47,443 nt of DNA from Hungatella sp. UBA4396. GTDB taxonomy: Bacteria; Bacillota; Clostridia; Lachnospirales; Lachnospiraceae. The first letter of the stretch is position 1. Each line of letters opens with the position of its first letter. The stretch is taken from the NCBI GenBank assembly GCA_002389905.1, contig DGRE01000036.1, positions 1 through 47,443 of the forward strand, read 5' to 3'. This document shows positions 35,159 through 43,891 of this stretch, one piece after another. The notes under the pieces are model-generated. The model saw only the letters and a program-made list of their open reading frames with translations. It searched no databases and was not told the origin of the DNA. The position numbers and the translations under genes were made by a program.

Positions 35159-36322
35159 ATGAAACAAATAAACCGACCGGAGATAACAAAAGAAGAGCTC
35201 CTTCAGGCGCTTAATTTTGCCTCCAATCAGGTGATTGAAAATCTGGAAGATTATACTCATCATTTTCAGACCATCTATACCGATGGAAACTTTTATAACA
35301 AGATGGAAAACGTGGAGTGGACCACCGGCTTCTGGACGGGAGAAGTCTGGCTGGCTTATGAGCATACTGGAGATGAACGCTGCAAAGAAGCAGGAATGGT
35401 TCACATGAAGAGTTTTCTGGACCGCATTGATAGAAAGATCGATGTGGATCATCACGATATGGGATTTTTATATTCCCCATCCTGTGTTGCCGGCTATAAG
35501 TTAATCGGAAGCAGCATTGGAAAAGAAGCGGCCTTAAAAGCAGCAAAACAGCTGGTTTCCAGATTCCAGCCAAAAGGAGAGTTTATCCAGGCATGGGGTA
35601 AGATGGGTGAGAAGAACAATTACCGCTTTATTATTGACTGTCTTATGAATCTTCCTCTGTTGTACTGGGCCTATGAAGAGACCAAAGATGAAACATTCCG
35701 TGAAGTTGCTGAAAAACACATTACAACCACAATGAAATATGTGATCCGGGAAGATGGCTCAACCTGGCACACCTTTTTCTTTGATCCTGAAACCGGAGCG
35801 CCGGATCACGGTGCAACCAAACAGGGCTACCGCGACGGTTCTGCATGGGGCAGAGGCCAGGCGTGGGGAATCTACGGATCGGCAATGGCTTACCGGTATA
35901 CGGGGCGGGAAGAGTACATTGAGACATTTAAGAGAGTGACAGAGTACTACCTGTCTCATTTGCCAACCGACATTGTTCCATATTGGGATCTGGAATTTCA
36001 GCAGGGATCCGTTCAGCCAAGAGATTCTTCCAGCGGAGTGATTGCTGTATGCGGAATGCTGGAAATGGTCAAATATCTGCCGTCAGAAGATCAGGAGTTT
36101 TACCGGTCCACAGCAAAACGGCTCTTAAAGGTTCTGTACGATGAATGTGCGGTAAAGGATCGGGAAGTATCCGATGGTTTGCTCCTTCATGGCACTTATT
36201 CCAAGAAATCCAAATACAACCAGTGCAGCAATCATGGAATTGATGAATGCAACGCATGGGGGGATTATTTCTATATGGAAGCGCTGGTACGGCTGTTAAA
36301 GACATGGGAGCCATACTGGTAA
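35159..36322 (+). CDS. GH88 unsaturated glucuronyl hydrolase, cytoplasmic
   Basis: A 387-residue alpha/alpha-barrel hydrolase of the GH88 family. The two catalytic Asp positions known from the family are D100 in DHHDMGFLYSPS and D160 in NYRFIIDCLMNLPLLYW. The enzyme hydrates the enol ether of the 4,5-unsaturated uronate left by lyases and releases it from the oligosaccharide. There is no signal peptide, so it works on imported material. The ATG at 35159 has AAGGGAG upstream; a longer frame overlaps the dehydratase stop. Its product would pass to KdgF and then the KDG route. Family assignment is firm, GAG specificity is not. Confidence 0.92.
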   Translation: MKQINRPEITKEELLQALNFASNQVIENLEDYTHHFQTIYTDGNFYNKMENVEWTTGFWTGEVWLAYEHTGDERCKEAGMVHMKSFLDRIDRKIDVDHHDMGFLYSPSCVAGYKLIGSSIGKEAALKAAKQLVSRFQPKGEFIQAWGKMGEKNNYRFIIDCLMNLPLLYWAYEETKDETFREVAEKHITTTMKYVIREDGSTWHTFFFDPETGAPDHGATKQGYRDGSAWGRGQAWGIYGSAMAYRYTGREEYIETFKRVTEYYLSHLPTDIVPYWDLEFQQGSVQPRDSSSGVIAVCGMLEMVKYLPSEDQEFYRSTAKRLLKVLYDECAVKDREVSDGLLLHGTYSKKSKYNQCSNHGIDECNAWGDYFYMEALVRLLKTWEPYW

Positions 36323-36350
36323 AAGGGAATCAACAAAGTGGAGGAAAGGC

Positions 36351-38045
36351 ATGAATTTACATACTAGAAAGGATTTTGAGGATTGTCTGCTGGGGATCGT
36401 AAATCCCCTGGTATCCCATTACAGCAGAAAGGGAGCCTGCCTGAATCTGGCAGGCGCTTCTGCGTTGTACGAAGATGTTTCCATAAAGATGGAGGGGTTT
36501 TCCAGAGTTTTGTGGGGATTGGTTCCATTTTGGGCAGGCGGTGGAAGTAATGAAACCTTTGAGGAAATATACCGCAGAGGACTTTTTGCAGGAACAGATC
36601 CCATGAGTGAAGAGCATTGGGGCACTTGTCATGACAGAGACCAGAGATTTGTGGAAATGGCAGCCATTGCCTATGGAATTTTGCTGTCCCCCGATCAAAT
36701 GTGGCACATTTATTCGGCTGTCGAAAAGAACCGGATCGCGGCATGGTTAAATCAGATCAACGAACATGAGGTGGTGGATAATAACTGGCACTTTTTCCGG
36801 ATTCTGGTGAATGCTGCTTTAAAAAAGGAGAGCCTGCCTTACGACAGCCGGAAACTGGAAGAGGATTTTCAGAGAATTGAAGACTTTTATGAGGAAAATG
36901 GCTGGTATCACGATGGAGCGGACAAGCAGAAGGATTACTATATCTCCTTCGCATTTCACTTCTATGGCCTTCTTTATGCGGCTGTATTTCCTCAAGAGGA
37001 GCGGTCTGGCCGGTACAAGGACAGGGCAATGCTGTTTGCCGAAGAGTTTGTTTACTGGTTTGATAACAATGGAGAAGCCCTTCCCTATGGAAGATCCATG
37101 GCATACCGTTTCGCACAGGTCAGCTTCTTTTCCGGCTGTCTCCTTGCCGGAATCAAGCCTTTTTCTTTGGGAGTCATGAAAGGTATTATTGTCAGAAATT
37201 TAGAGCGGTGGATGGAGTATCCTGTATTTGATAATGGAGGCGTTCTGACCGTAGGATATCATTATCCCAATATACATATGGCAGAGCACTATAACTCCCC
37301 AACCTCACCTTATTGGGGGCTGAAAGCCTTTGCTCTCCTTGCTTTAAACGAGAATGATGAATTTTGGCAGACAGAGCCGGAAGCCTTACCCTGTCAGGAC
37401 GGAATCCATTACCTGGAAGGCGCTCAGATGATGGTTGGAAGAAAAGAAGGCCATGTGACGGCTTATGTCCTTGGCAACAAGACCAATTTCTCTTCCGGAC
37501 AGATTCCGGCCAAATATTTAAAGTTTGCATATTCTTCGTTGTTTGGCTTTTCCGTACCGAGAAGCAATGTGTCCTTAGAGGAAGCAGCTCCGGACAGTTC
37601 CCTTTGCTTTGTGTATGACGGTATGGTGTTATACCGGCGTTCCCATGGCTTATGCGAATACAAGGGGAAGGAAGTTCATATGGTATGGTCCCCTATGACA
37701 GGAATTGAAGTGGAATCTGTAATTGCTCCCACAGATTTTGGCCATATCCGCCGCCATGTCATTACAACCAGTCTGGAGTGCGATGCATACGACTGCGGTT
37801 TTTCCGTGGGAAATATGGATCATCACCAGTGCCGGTGGGAATGGGATCAAAACAGCAGTATGGTTCAGAATACTTCCGTACAGTGCAGGATTGAATCCAG
37901 AGACGATTGGGAGGGGATGGTGATTACTCCATCCCCCAATACCAGCCTTTATTTTGGAAAAACCAAAATCCCTGCAGTAAAAAAACATCTGAATCCTGGA
38001 AAAACCATCTGTGAAACTTGGATTTATGAAAGCGAAAGCAAATAA
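36351..38045 (+). CDS. DUF2264 family protein, possible glucuronidase
   Basis: A 564-residue protein of the DUF2264 family (PF10022). The N-terminal ~380 residues look helical and toroid-like (SRVLWGLVPFWAGG, NNWHFFRILVN, DGWYHDGADKQKDYYISFAFHFYGL-type patterns near 180-210), and the rest is beta-rich. Some family members have been described as glycoside hydrolases acting on glucuronate (GH154, from memory), but I do not treat this as established. No signal peptide is visible. It sits between GH88 and GH2 genes, so an enzymatic role on glucuronate-containing oligosaccharides is likely. The catalytic residues are unknown to me. Confidence 0.75.
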   Translation: MNLHTRKDFEDCLLGIVNPLVSHYSRKGACLNLAGASALYEDVSIKMEGFSRVLWGLVPFWAGGGSNETFEEIYRRGLFAGTDPMSEEHWGTCHDRDQRFVEMAAIAYGILLSPDQMWHIYSAVEKNRIAAWLNQINEHEVVDNNWHFFRILVNAALKKESLPYDSRKLEEDFQRIEDFYEENGWYHDGADKQKDYYISFAFHFYGLLYAAVFPQEERSGRYKDRAMLFAEEFVYWFDNNGEALPYGRSMAYRFAQVSFFSGCLLAGIKPFSLGVMKGIIVRNLERWMEYPVFDNGGVLTVGYHYPNIHMAEHYNSPTSPYWGLKAFALLALNENDEFWQTEPEALPCQDGIHYLEGAQMMVGRKEGHVTAYVLGNKTNFSSGQIPAKYLKFAYSSLFGFSVPRSNVSLEEAAPDSSLCFVYDGMVLYRRSHGLCEYKGKEVHMVWSPMTGIEVESVIAPTDFGHIRRHVITTSLECDAYDCGFSVGNMDHHQCRWEWDQNSSMVQNTSVQCRIESRDDWEGMVITPSPNTSLYFGKTKIPAVKKHLNPGKTICETWIYESESK

Positions 38046-38077
38046 AAATAAGATTTCAACTGCGAAAAGGAGATAAC

Positions 38078-39892
38078 ATGCTGTATCCAAAATCAAATGA
38101 AATACGTGCAATCATCGATCTGGGCGGTATTTGGGAATTTAAACTGAGCAAGGCATCGGACATAAGTAAAGAGTTACCAGACGATATCATGAAGGATTCG
38201 GAGCTGATAGCAGTACCGGCATCCTATAATGATCAGAAAGAAAATCCGGCATACCGCAATCACTGCGGCTGGGCACTGTACCAAAGAGAATTGATGATTC
38301 CAACCTGCCATGACGGCCAGAGACTGGTCCTGCGTTTTGATGCGGTGACTCATAAAGCCAGGGTTTATCTGGGAGGCGAATTCCTCTGTGAACACAAGGG
38401 CGGGTTCCTGCCTTTTGAAATTGATGTAACGGATCGGTTAGGGGCTGGAGTAACTGCGGTTTTGACCGTAGCAGTGGATAACCGTGTGGATCATTCCACC
38501 CTTCCTGTTGGAAATGAAAATGGAACTGCATTCTTTGGATCTGATAATCCATGGGTACCAAGCGTAGCAGCAGCCAAGGAATGGCGTGAGCCTCAGAATT
38601 TCCCTAATTTCGATTTCTTCAATTATGCAGGAATTAACAGGCCGGTGCGTTTGTATACGACGCCAAAATCCTATATTAAGGATCTGACTCTGGTTCCTGA
38701 TGTGAAGGAAACAGAAGGGACTCTTCATTACAGCGTGGACATCGGAGGAGAAAAAGAAGAAGGCGAAAGGGTAACTGTGACTGTCTTTGATGATGCAGGT
38801 CATGAAGTGGCCAGAGGAGAAGGGCAGAAAGGAACGATTACAGTTTCCGATGCAAAGCTTTGGTGGCCCTGGCCTGGAACTCCTTATCTTTACAAAGCAG
38901 TGGTAACTTATGGAAATGACAAATATGATCTTTCCTTTGGCTTTCGGACCGTTAAGGTGGAAGGAAAGCAGTTTCTCATCAATGGACAGCCATTTTATTT
39001 TAAGGGATTTTCAAAGCACGAGGATTCCTCTTTCCGCGGACGTGGACTGGATATGTGCCTGAATGTAAAAGATATCAACCTCATTCACTGGTTCCATGCC
39101 AATTCATTCCGTACCAGTCATTATCCTTATGCCGAAGAGATGTATGATCTCTGCGACAGGGAAGGAATTGTGGTCATCGATGAAACGCCGGCCGTAGGAA
39201 TTGCATGCGGAGCGACCCAGGATCCTTATGAGGCTTTGAATGTGAGGGAGCACCATGAGCAGGTTCTCAGAGATTTAATTGACCGTGATAAGAACCACCC
39301 CTGTATTGTCATGTGGTCAATGGGAAATGAACCGGATACATCAAACTTTCCGCAGCCAGCTTTTGAGTATTGGAGCAGTCTTTATAAGCTGACCCACTCT
39401 CTTGATCCGGCTGACCGGCCTGTAACCTTTGTCAGCCGCCAGAATGATTATACCAAGGATCTGGTGACAAGAACCATGGATGTTGTCTGCATCAACCGGT
39501 ATTACGGCTGGTATAATCTTTCCGGAGATATGAATTCGGCATGTTATGCCCTTAATCTGGAACTGGATTTCTGGGAAGAGATGAATAAACCGGTGATGAT
39601 GACGGAATACGGAGCAGACACAATCGCCGGTATTCACATGACTGTACCTGAGATGTTCAGTGAAGAGTTTCAGGTGGAATACTACAAGCGCTTAAATGAG
39701 GAATTTGACAAGCGGGATTATTTCATTGGAGAGCATGCCTGGAACTTTGCAGACTATGGAACCATACAGGGCTGTATGCGAATGGATGGGAATAAAAAAG
39801 GGCTTCTTACCAGAGAAAGAAGACCTAAAATGGCAGCCCATTATTTCCGTGACCGATGGGCGAAAATTCCTGATTTTGGATATAAAAAATAA
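38078..39892 (+). CDS. uidA: GH2 beta-glucuronidase
   Basis: A 604-residue GH2 enzyme with sugar-binding, immunoglobulin-like and TIM-barrel domains in order. The acid/base is E418 in MWSMGNEPDT and the nucleophile E510 in MMTEYGAD. The NKKGLLTRERRPK stretch near 570 holds the N-x-K pair that recognises the glucuronate carboxylate. It removes terminal beta-glucuronate. The active-site loop 1 is about 15 residues shorter than in E. coli UidA, closer to mini-loop gut enzymes, which usually act on oligosaccharides. No signal peptide. It is the last gene of the importer 2 operon. Confidence 0.92.
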   Translation: MLYPKSNEIRAIIDLGGIWEFKLSKASDISKELPDDIMKDSELIAVPASYNDQKENPAYRNHCGWALYQRELMIPTCHDGQRLVLRFDAVTHKARVYLGGEFLCEHKGGFLPFEIDVTDRLGAGVTAVLTVAVDNRVDHSTLPVGNENGTAFFGSDNPWVPSVAAAKEWREPQNFPNFDFFNYAGINRPVRLYTTPKSYIKDLTLVPDVKETEGTLHYSVDIGGEKEEGERVTVTVFDDAGHEVARGEGQKGTITVSDAKLWWPWPGTPYLYKAVVTYGNDKYDLSFGFRTVKVEGKQFLINGQPFYFKGFSKHEDSSFRGRGLDMCLNVKDINLIHWFHANSFRTSHYPYAEEMYDLCDREGIVVIDETPAVGIACGATQDPYEALNVREHHEQVLRDLIDRDKNHPCIVMWSMGNEPDTSNFPQPAFEYWSSLYKLTHSLDPADRPVTFVSRQNDYTKDLVTRTMDVVCINRYYGWYNLSGDMNSACYALNLELDFWEEMNKPVMMTEYGADTIAGIHMTVPEMFSEEFQVEYYKRLNEEFDKRDYFIGEHAWNFADYGTIQGCMRMDGNKKGLLTRERRPKMAAHYFRDRWAKIPDFGYKK

Positions 39893-39937
39893 GAGTGTAA
39901 GACAACTGCATTATATTTAACACTAAATAATTAAAAG

Positions 39938-40065
39938 CTACAATTTAATTTTCTTTTCCAGTAAAGAATCCCTTGATACAAAATTGCCGATACAATACAA
40001 AGAATCACAATACTAATCACCACCAGATCCATCTTAAAGAGCTGTGGGTACAAAATAATATGATT
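39938..40065 (-). pseudogene. Permease 3'-end relic, copy B
   Basis: On the minus strand this reads NHIILYPQLFKMDLVVISIVILC..., the last ~42 codons of an ABC permease. A single-base deletion after the LYQGI segment shifts the frame; the shifted frame then ends SLLEKKIKL and stop TAG at 39938-39940. It is closely related to copy A (25169) and to the 3' end of the gene at 45681. Confidence 0.75.
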
Positions 40066-40150
40066 CAATATGGTGAATTAGGGAAATGCAGAGAGAGGAT
40101 AAGCTATACCATAATAATTCAGACAGTAATCCATATTTTGTGAAACGCGC

Positions 40151-40189
40151 ATATAAAAAGCAGGTGGACAGTCCATCTGCTTTTTATAT
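40151..40189. terminator. Bidirectional terminator between the beta-glucuronidase and FucO genes
   Basis: An 18-bp stem (40151-40168 with 40172-40189, one G-U pair) with a 3-nt loop has A-runs and T-runs on its arms. It lies between convergent genes and can serve both. Confidence 0.85.
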
Positions 40190-40235
40190 TACATGAAACA
40201 GACAATAGAAGCTTCCCGCTACTATTCAGCCTTGA

Positions 40236-41384
40236 TTAAAGAAGGGATCTGTAAAGACTGATAATATCTTCCAGGCTGGCTTCTTTTGGATTTCCTGGTG
40301 CACAGGCATCTGCCACTGCAGACTCTGCTAAAAACTGTATATCTTCTTCTTTTACAATCTCTTTTAAATCAGCAGGAATTCCAACGTCTGCAGAAAGCTT
40401 CTTTACTGCTTCCACAGCTGCTTTGCGGTATTCTTCGCTGGTCATTTTTTCTGTATTTTCTACTCCCATTGCTTTTGCGATATCGCGGAATTTATCACCG
40501 GTTTCATTGGCATTGAACTCCATAATGGTAGGAAGAAGAATGGCATTGCCTACACCATGAGGGGTGTCATATACAGCTCCCAGTGCATGAGCCATAGAAT
40601 GAACGATACCAAGACCGCAGTTTGAGAATCCCATACCGGTAATATACTGACCCAGTGCCATACCTTCCCGGCCTTCTGGAGTATTATCCACAGCACCTCT
40701 CAGGCTCTTTGCAATAAGCTCTACTGCCTTAATGTTAAACATGTCTGTAATAGGATTGGCACCTTTTGTAATATAACCTTCAATTGCGTGAGTCAGAGCA
40801 TCCATACCGGTAGCTGCTGTCAGACCTTTTGGCATACTTGCCATCATATCCGGATCGACTACTGCAACCACAGGAATGTCATGAGGATCCACGCAAACAA
40901 ATTTACGTTTTTTTTCCACATCAGTAATTACATAGTTAATGGTTACTTCTGCTGCAGTACCGGCAGTGGTTGGAACAGCAATGATGGGGACGCTTGGATC
41001 TTTGGTCGGTGCCACACCTTCCAGGCTTCTTACGTCAGAAAATTCCGGGTTTGAAATAATAATACCAATGGCCTTTGACGTATCAATAGAAGACCCTCCG
41101 CCAATGGCAATGATATAATCAGCTTCTGACTTCTTAAAGGCTTCTACGCCATTTTGTACATTTTCAATAGTAGGATTTGGTTTGATATCAGAATATATCT
41201 CATAAGTCAATCCGTTTTCTTCCAGGATTTTTGTAACCTTGGATGTAATGTCAAATTTAATCAAGTCCGGATCAGAGGTAACAAACGCTTTCTTAAATCC
41301 TCTTTTTTTAACCTCGCCAGGAATCTCCTGAATGGCACCTGCGCCATGATATGACGTTTCATTTAAAACAATTCTGTTTGCCAT
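40236..41384 (-). CDS. fucO: FucO-type iron-dependent alcohol dehydrogenase (lactaldehyde reductase)
   Basis: A 382-residue iron-dependent alcohol dehydrogenase, the same length as E. coli FucO and similar along the whole chain (MANRIVLNETSYHG start, GGGSSIDTSKAIG nucleotide-binding motif, VPTTAGTAAEVTINYVITD, GMDALTHAIEGYITKGA, VHSMAHALGAVYDTPHG). The His and Asp residues in the last two motifs bind iron. FucO reduces lactaldehyde to 1,2-propanediol in fucose/rhamnose fermentation. I chose the ATG at 41384; the frame extends 11 codons further upstream without a ribosome site. A regulator and an inverted-repeat operator lie upstream. Confidence 0.88.
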   Translation of the reverse strand: MANRIVLNETSYHGAGAIQEIPGEVKKRGFKKAFVTSDPDLIKFDITSKVTKILEENGLTYEIYSDIKPNPTIENVQNGVEAFKKSEADYIIAIGGGSSIDTSKAIGIIISNPEFSDVRSLEGVAPTKDPSVPIIAVPTTAGTAAEVTINYVITDVEKKRKFVCVDPHDIPVVAVVDPDMMASMPKGLTAATGMDALTHAIEGYITKGANPITDMFNIKAVELIAKSLRGAVDNTPEGREGMALGQYITGMGFSNCGLGIVHSMAHALGAVYDTPHGVGNAILLPTIMEFNANETGDKFRDIAKAMGVENTEKMTSEEYRKAAVEAVKKLSADVGIPADLKEIVKEEDIQFLAESAVADACAPGNPKEASLEDIISLYRSLL

Positions 41385-41469
41385 GATAATCTCTCCTTTT
41401 CTTTTCCTTCCAATCAATGTACTGACATGTCTGATATGTTATTATTTTAACAAGATGTTTATAAAAAAG

Positions 41470-41527
41470 AAAGTTACAATCCTTTTGTTTTGTAACAAAT
41501 GTTACATAAATGTTGGATTGTAACTTT
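41470..41527. promoter_or_regulatory. Nested inverted repeats upstream of fucO (candidate TetR/DhaS operator)
   Basis: Outer arms 41470-41482 and 41515-41527 are perfect 13-base reverse complements. Between them lies GTAAC-AAAT-GTTAC at 41492-41505. Four TTGTAAC/GTTACAA half-sites occur in 58 bases. They lie 86 bases upstream of the fucO start and 25 bases downstream of the TetR gene end, as expected for its operator (inference). Confidence 0.75.
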
Positions 41528-41551
41528 TATTATGGGTATATCTACTATAAA

Positions 41552-42121
41552 TCATATCAGTCCCACTTCTGTAAATACGGCTGCTAAACCCGGAGGCATG
41601 GCTTCTGTTAAATTTAGTGCCATTTCTTCGGGACTTTGCTTCATTCCGGATAAGACCCATTTGACTGTCATGTAAACGGAACCTCTGCAATACATCTCCA
41701 ATAGAAACTGGATATCATCGGGTAAAGGACCATGCTTCTTACGGGTCAAAAGATCCGTATAGAATCCTACAATCAGTTCAAAATCATGTTCTTTTAAAGA
41801 ATTATAATCATCAGAGCGGAACGCTTCTGCAAAAAATATCTTTTCCTTTTTTATAAATTTAAATTTCTCACATAAACTTTGACATACGGTTTTATCCACA
41901 CCAATCTGAGCAAAGGATTCCAGTACCAGCTTGTCAAAATACCAGTTGATCAAATCATACTTATCTTTAAAATTCCGGTAAAAGGTTTGTCTTGTCATCC
42001 CGCAGTCATCTACAATATTCTGGACCGTGATTTTATCCACATGCTTGGTCTTCATACATTCCTTTATGGAGTCAGCCAGCCGGTATTTTGTTTTATCATT
42101 TTTGTTAGGGTTTTCTGCCAT
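41552..42121 (-). CDS. TetR-family regulator, DhaS-like
   Basis: A 189-residue regulator. The N-terminal helix-turn-helix is ITVQNIVDDCGMTRQTFYRNFKDKYDLINWYF (about residues 29-60), which matches the TetR subgroup with DhaS-like C-terminal domain (TetR_8). The C-terminal domain would bind a small ligand or partner. The ATG at 42121 follows GAGGATGGGGG; the frame is open further upstream without a ribosome site. It is transcribed in the same direction as fucO, with four half-sites in the gap, so it probably controls fucO. Confidence 0.85.
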   Translation of the reverse strand: MAENPNKNDKTKYRLADSIKECMKTKHVDKITVQNIVDDCGMTRQTFYRNFKDKYDLINWYFDKLVLESFAQIGVDKTVCQSLCEKFKFIKKEKIFFAEAFRSDDYNSLKEHDFELIVGFYTDLLTRKKHGPLPDDIQFLLEMYCRGSVYMTVKWVLSGMKQSPEEMALNLTEAMPPGLAAVFTEVGLI

Positions 42122-42273
42122 AATCAGCCCCCATCCTCTTTCATTATGATTTATTTTACCACAAAGAAGAGGCTTTGTGAACAATTGGTATCGCTTTTTT
42201 CATCTCACCTTAACATTATTTCAAAACGCCGATACAATAAAAATTAGTAATAAAAATGACAATGAGGCAATTT

Positions 42274-42429
42274 ATGCAGAATAACAAGGTCTTCGGCTAT
42301 CGGTTAGTAAAAACCAGCGAGATTCTATGGACAATTTCACCAGATATATATTACGGAAAAATACATCTTGCCCCATGGGGGACTGCTTTCCAGTCAGAAA
42401 GTGAGGGAGGGGGTTTTCTTATAAGATAG
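42274..42429 (+). other. Small unrecognised ORF (51 codons)
   Basis: A 51-codon frame starts at ATG after GAGG and ends at TAG. The predicted peptide has no recognisable family, signal peptide or cysteine pattern. Weak support: spacing of the ribosome site is acceptable, and the stretch 42122-42489 is otherwise without a gene. It could be a chance frame. Confidence 0.25.
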
Positions 42430-42489
42430 ACTATTATATAATGTTATACATGATTACCAGAGAACATATGCTGTTCTAAACAGAATGGT

Positions 42490-42780
42490 TTGGTTCAGCG
42501 TAAGATAAGAGATAAATTAAAAGAATACCGTTTAAAAGGAGATTTTGCGCAATTTAAAGATTATGCCTTATATTATAAAAGCATTGGAAGAGGAAAATAT
42601 GATATTCCTGCACCGATACAGGAAAAGGCAATACCTGTGATATTAAGCGGCAGGGATTTACTTGGATGTGTTCAGACAGGAACGGGGAAAACAGCCGCAT
42701 TTGCTATACCGATGATTCAGCTTCTCAGCGAAGAAAAAGTGCCTCATAAGGCAGAACAAAATATCAGTGCTCTGCGGTAA
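42490..42780 (+). pseudogene. DEAD-box RNA helicase fragment
   Basis: The 96 codons match only the N-terminal part of a DEAD-box helicase: the Q motif region PAPIQEKAIPVIL and motif I (CVQTGTGKTAAFAIP), then an unrelated end and stop. Motifs DEAD, SAT and the C-terminal helicase domain are absent, against a usual length of 370-500 residues. The only possible start is a TTG with no ribosome site. It is a remnant; no further helicase sequence was seen up to 42960. Confidence 0.8.
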
Positions 42781-42960
42781 AGGCCGTGCAGCCGAGAAGA
42801 AGTGTATCAAAAGAAGCACCCAAACCTCTTCACTGAAATCAGGTGTGTCATCTAAGAAGAAGTATCAAATGACAGCAGATGGAACATTGAAAGAAAAAAT
42901 GAGCTTTAATAAGATTTGGGGGAAGGATAAAAAATAAATGAACAGCAAAGGAGAATTAAA

Positions 42961-43500
42961 ATGAATGTATACGATTTTCAAGTGAAAAACAACAAGGGAG
43001 AACTGGTATTACTTTCCAAATACAGCGGTAAGGTACTGCTGATTGTTAATACTGCAACCAAATGTGGATTGACACCTCAATACGAAGCCTTGGAGGCATT
43101 GTACCAAAAATTCCAGACAGAGGGTCTGGAGATTCTAGACTTTCCATGCAATCAGTTTTTGGCACAGGCTCCGGGAAGTGATGAAAAGATCGAAGAGTTC
43201 TGTACGCTCAATTATAATACGACTTTTCCTCGCTTTACCAAGGTGGATGTCAACGGAAAGGATGCTGATCCGCTCTTTGTCTGGCTGAAAGAGCAGGCAC
43301 CCCAGGATCTTGCAGACGAAGAGGCAAAGTTTTTTGAAAAAAAGATTAAAGTGATCAAGCCCTTTGCCAAACCGGGAGATATCAAATGGAACTTCGGTAA
43401 GTTTCTGATTGATAAAAACGGAAATGTTAAAGCACGTTATTCCCCAGCCTACAAGCCGGAGCAGTTGGAAAAAGATATTCAGGAGCTTTTGCAATTGTAA
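42961..43500 (+). CDS. Glutathione peroxidase family protein
   Basis: A 179-residue thioredoxin-fold peroxidase. The peroxidatic cysteine is C35 in NTATKCGLTPQY, followed by FPCNQF with the conserved Gln and KWNFGKFLID with the conserved Trp/Asn. Cys rather than selenocysteine is used. Bacterial members of this family mostly use thioredoxin and reduce lipid and hydrogen peroxides. AAGGAG lies upstream of the ATG. It stands alone among relics, with a hairpin (arms 43509-43515 and 43537-43543) after it. Confidence 0.93.
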   Translation: MNVYDFQVKNNKGELVLLSKYSGKVLLIVNTATKCGLTPQYEALEALYQKFQTEGLEILDFPCNQFLAQAPGSDEKIEEFCTLNYNTTFPRFTKVDVNGKDADPLFVWLKEQAPQDLADEEAKFFEKKIKVIKPFAKPGDIKWNFGKFLIDKNGNVKARYSPAYKPEQLEKDIQELLQL

Positions 43501-43891
43501 GATAAAGACAGCCTGCACAGGTGGTTTCAATCCGTTCAGGCTGATATACTTCTACCTGTCCATTGTGGGCGGGAATACTAAAAAACAACCTACAGGTTTC
43601 TCCATAGGTTGCTTTCCTATTTGCCAGATACATCTTAAAGAGCTGTGTGTACAAAATAATATGGTTAGATATGGTGCTAATGGATTTATAATGGTGCTGT
43701 AAATTGGTTTTACTGCCGAGCAGAGCTGATTACTTCTGTATCAACCAAAACCATATTGGGATTTTCCTGCTCATTTTTAAATTCACAAAATAATCACAGA
43801 CTTATGATGAAAAATTAAGGTTTGTTTTAGGTTCATATGGTAAATTTATGAAGCAGAGGATAAATTTAAGTTGAAATGAGGAGGAATTTAT
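43501..43891. other. Intergenic stretch with hairpins and relic C
   Basis: Apart from a 7-bp hairpin right after the peroxidase gene (possible terminator), a second weak hairpin (caaccta/taggttg, 43586-43611) and permease relic C (43624-43680), nothing is recognisable. GAGGAGG precedes the next gene. Confidence 0.5.
43624..43680 (-). repeat. Permease 3'-end relic, copy C (short)
   Basis: Read on the minus strand it gives STISNHIILYTQLFKM, matching copies B and D and the same region of the permease. It is truncated before the DLVV part. DNA similarity to copy B extends a little past the segment shared with copy A. Confidence 0.65.

Noticed and set aside
40788..41054. Plus-strand ORF within fucO
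   Set aside because: Antisense shadow of a well-conserved enzyme; no ribosome site.
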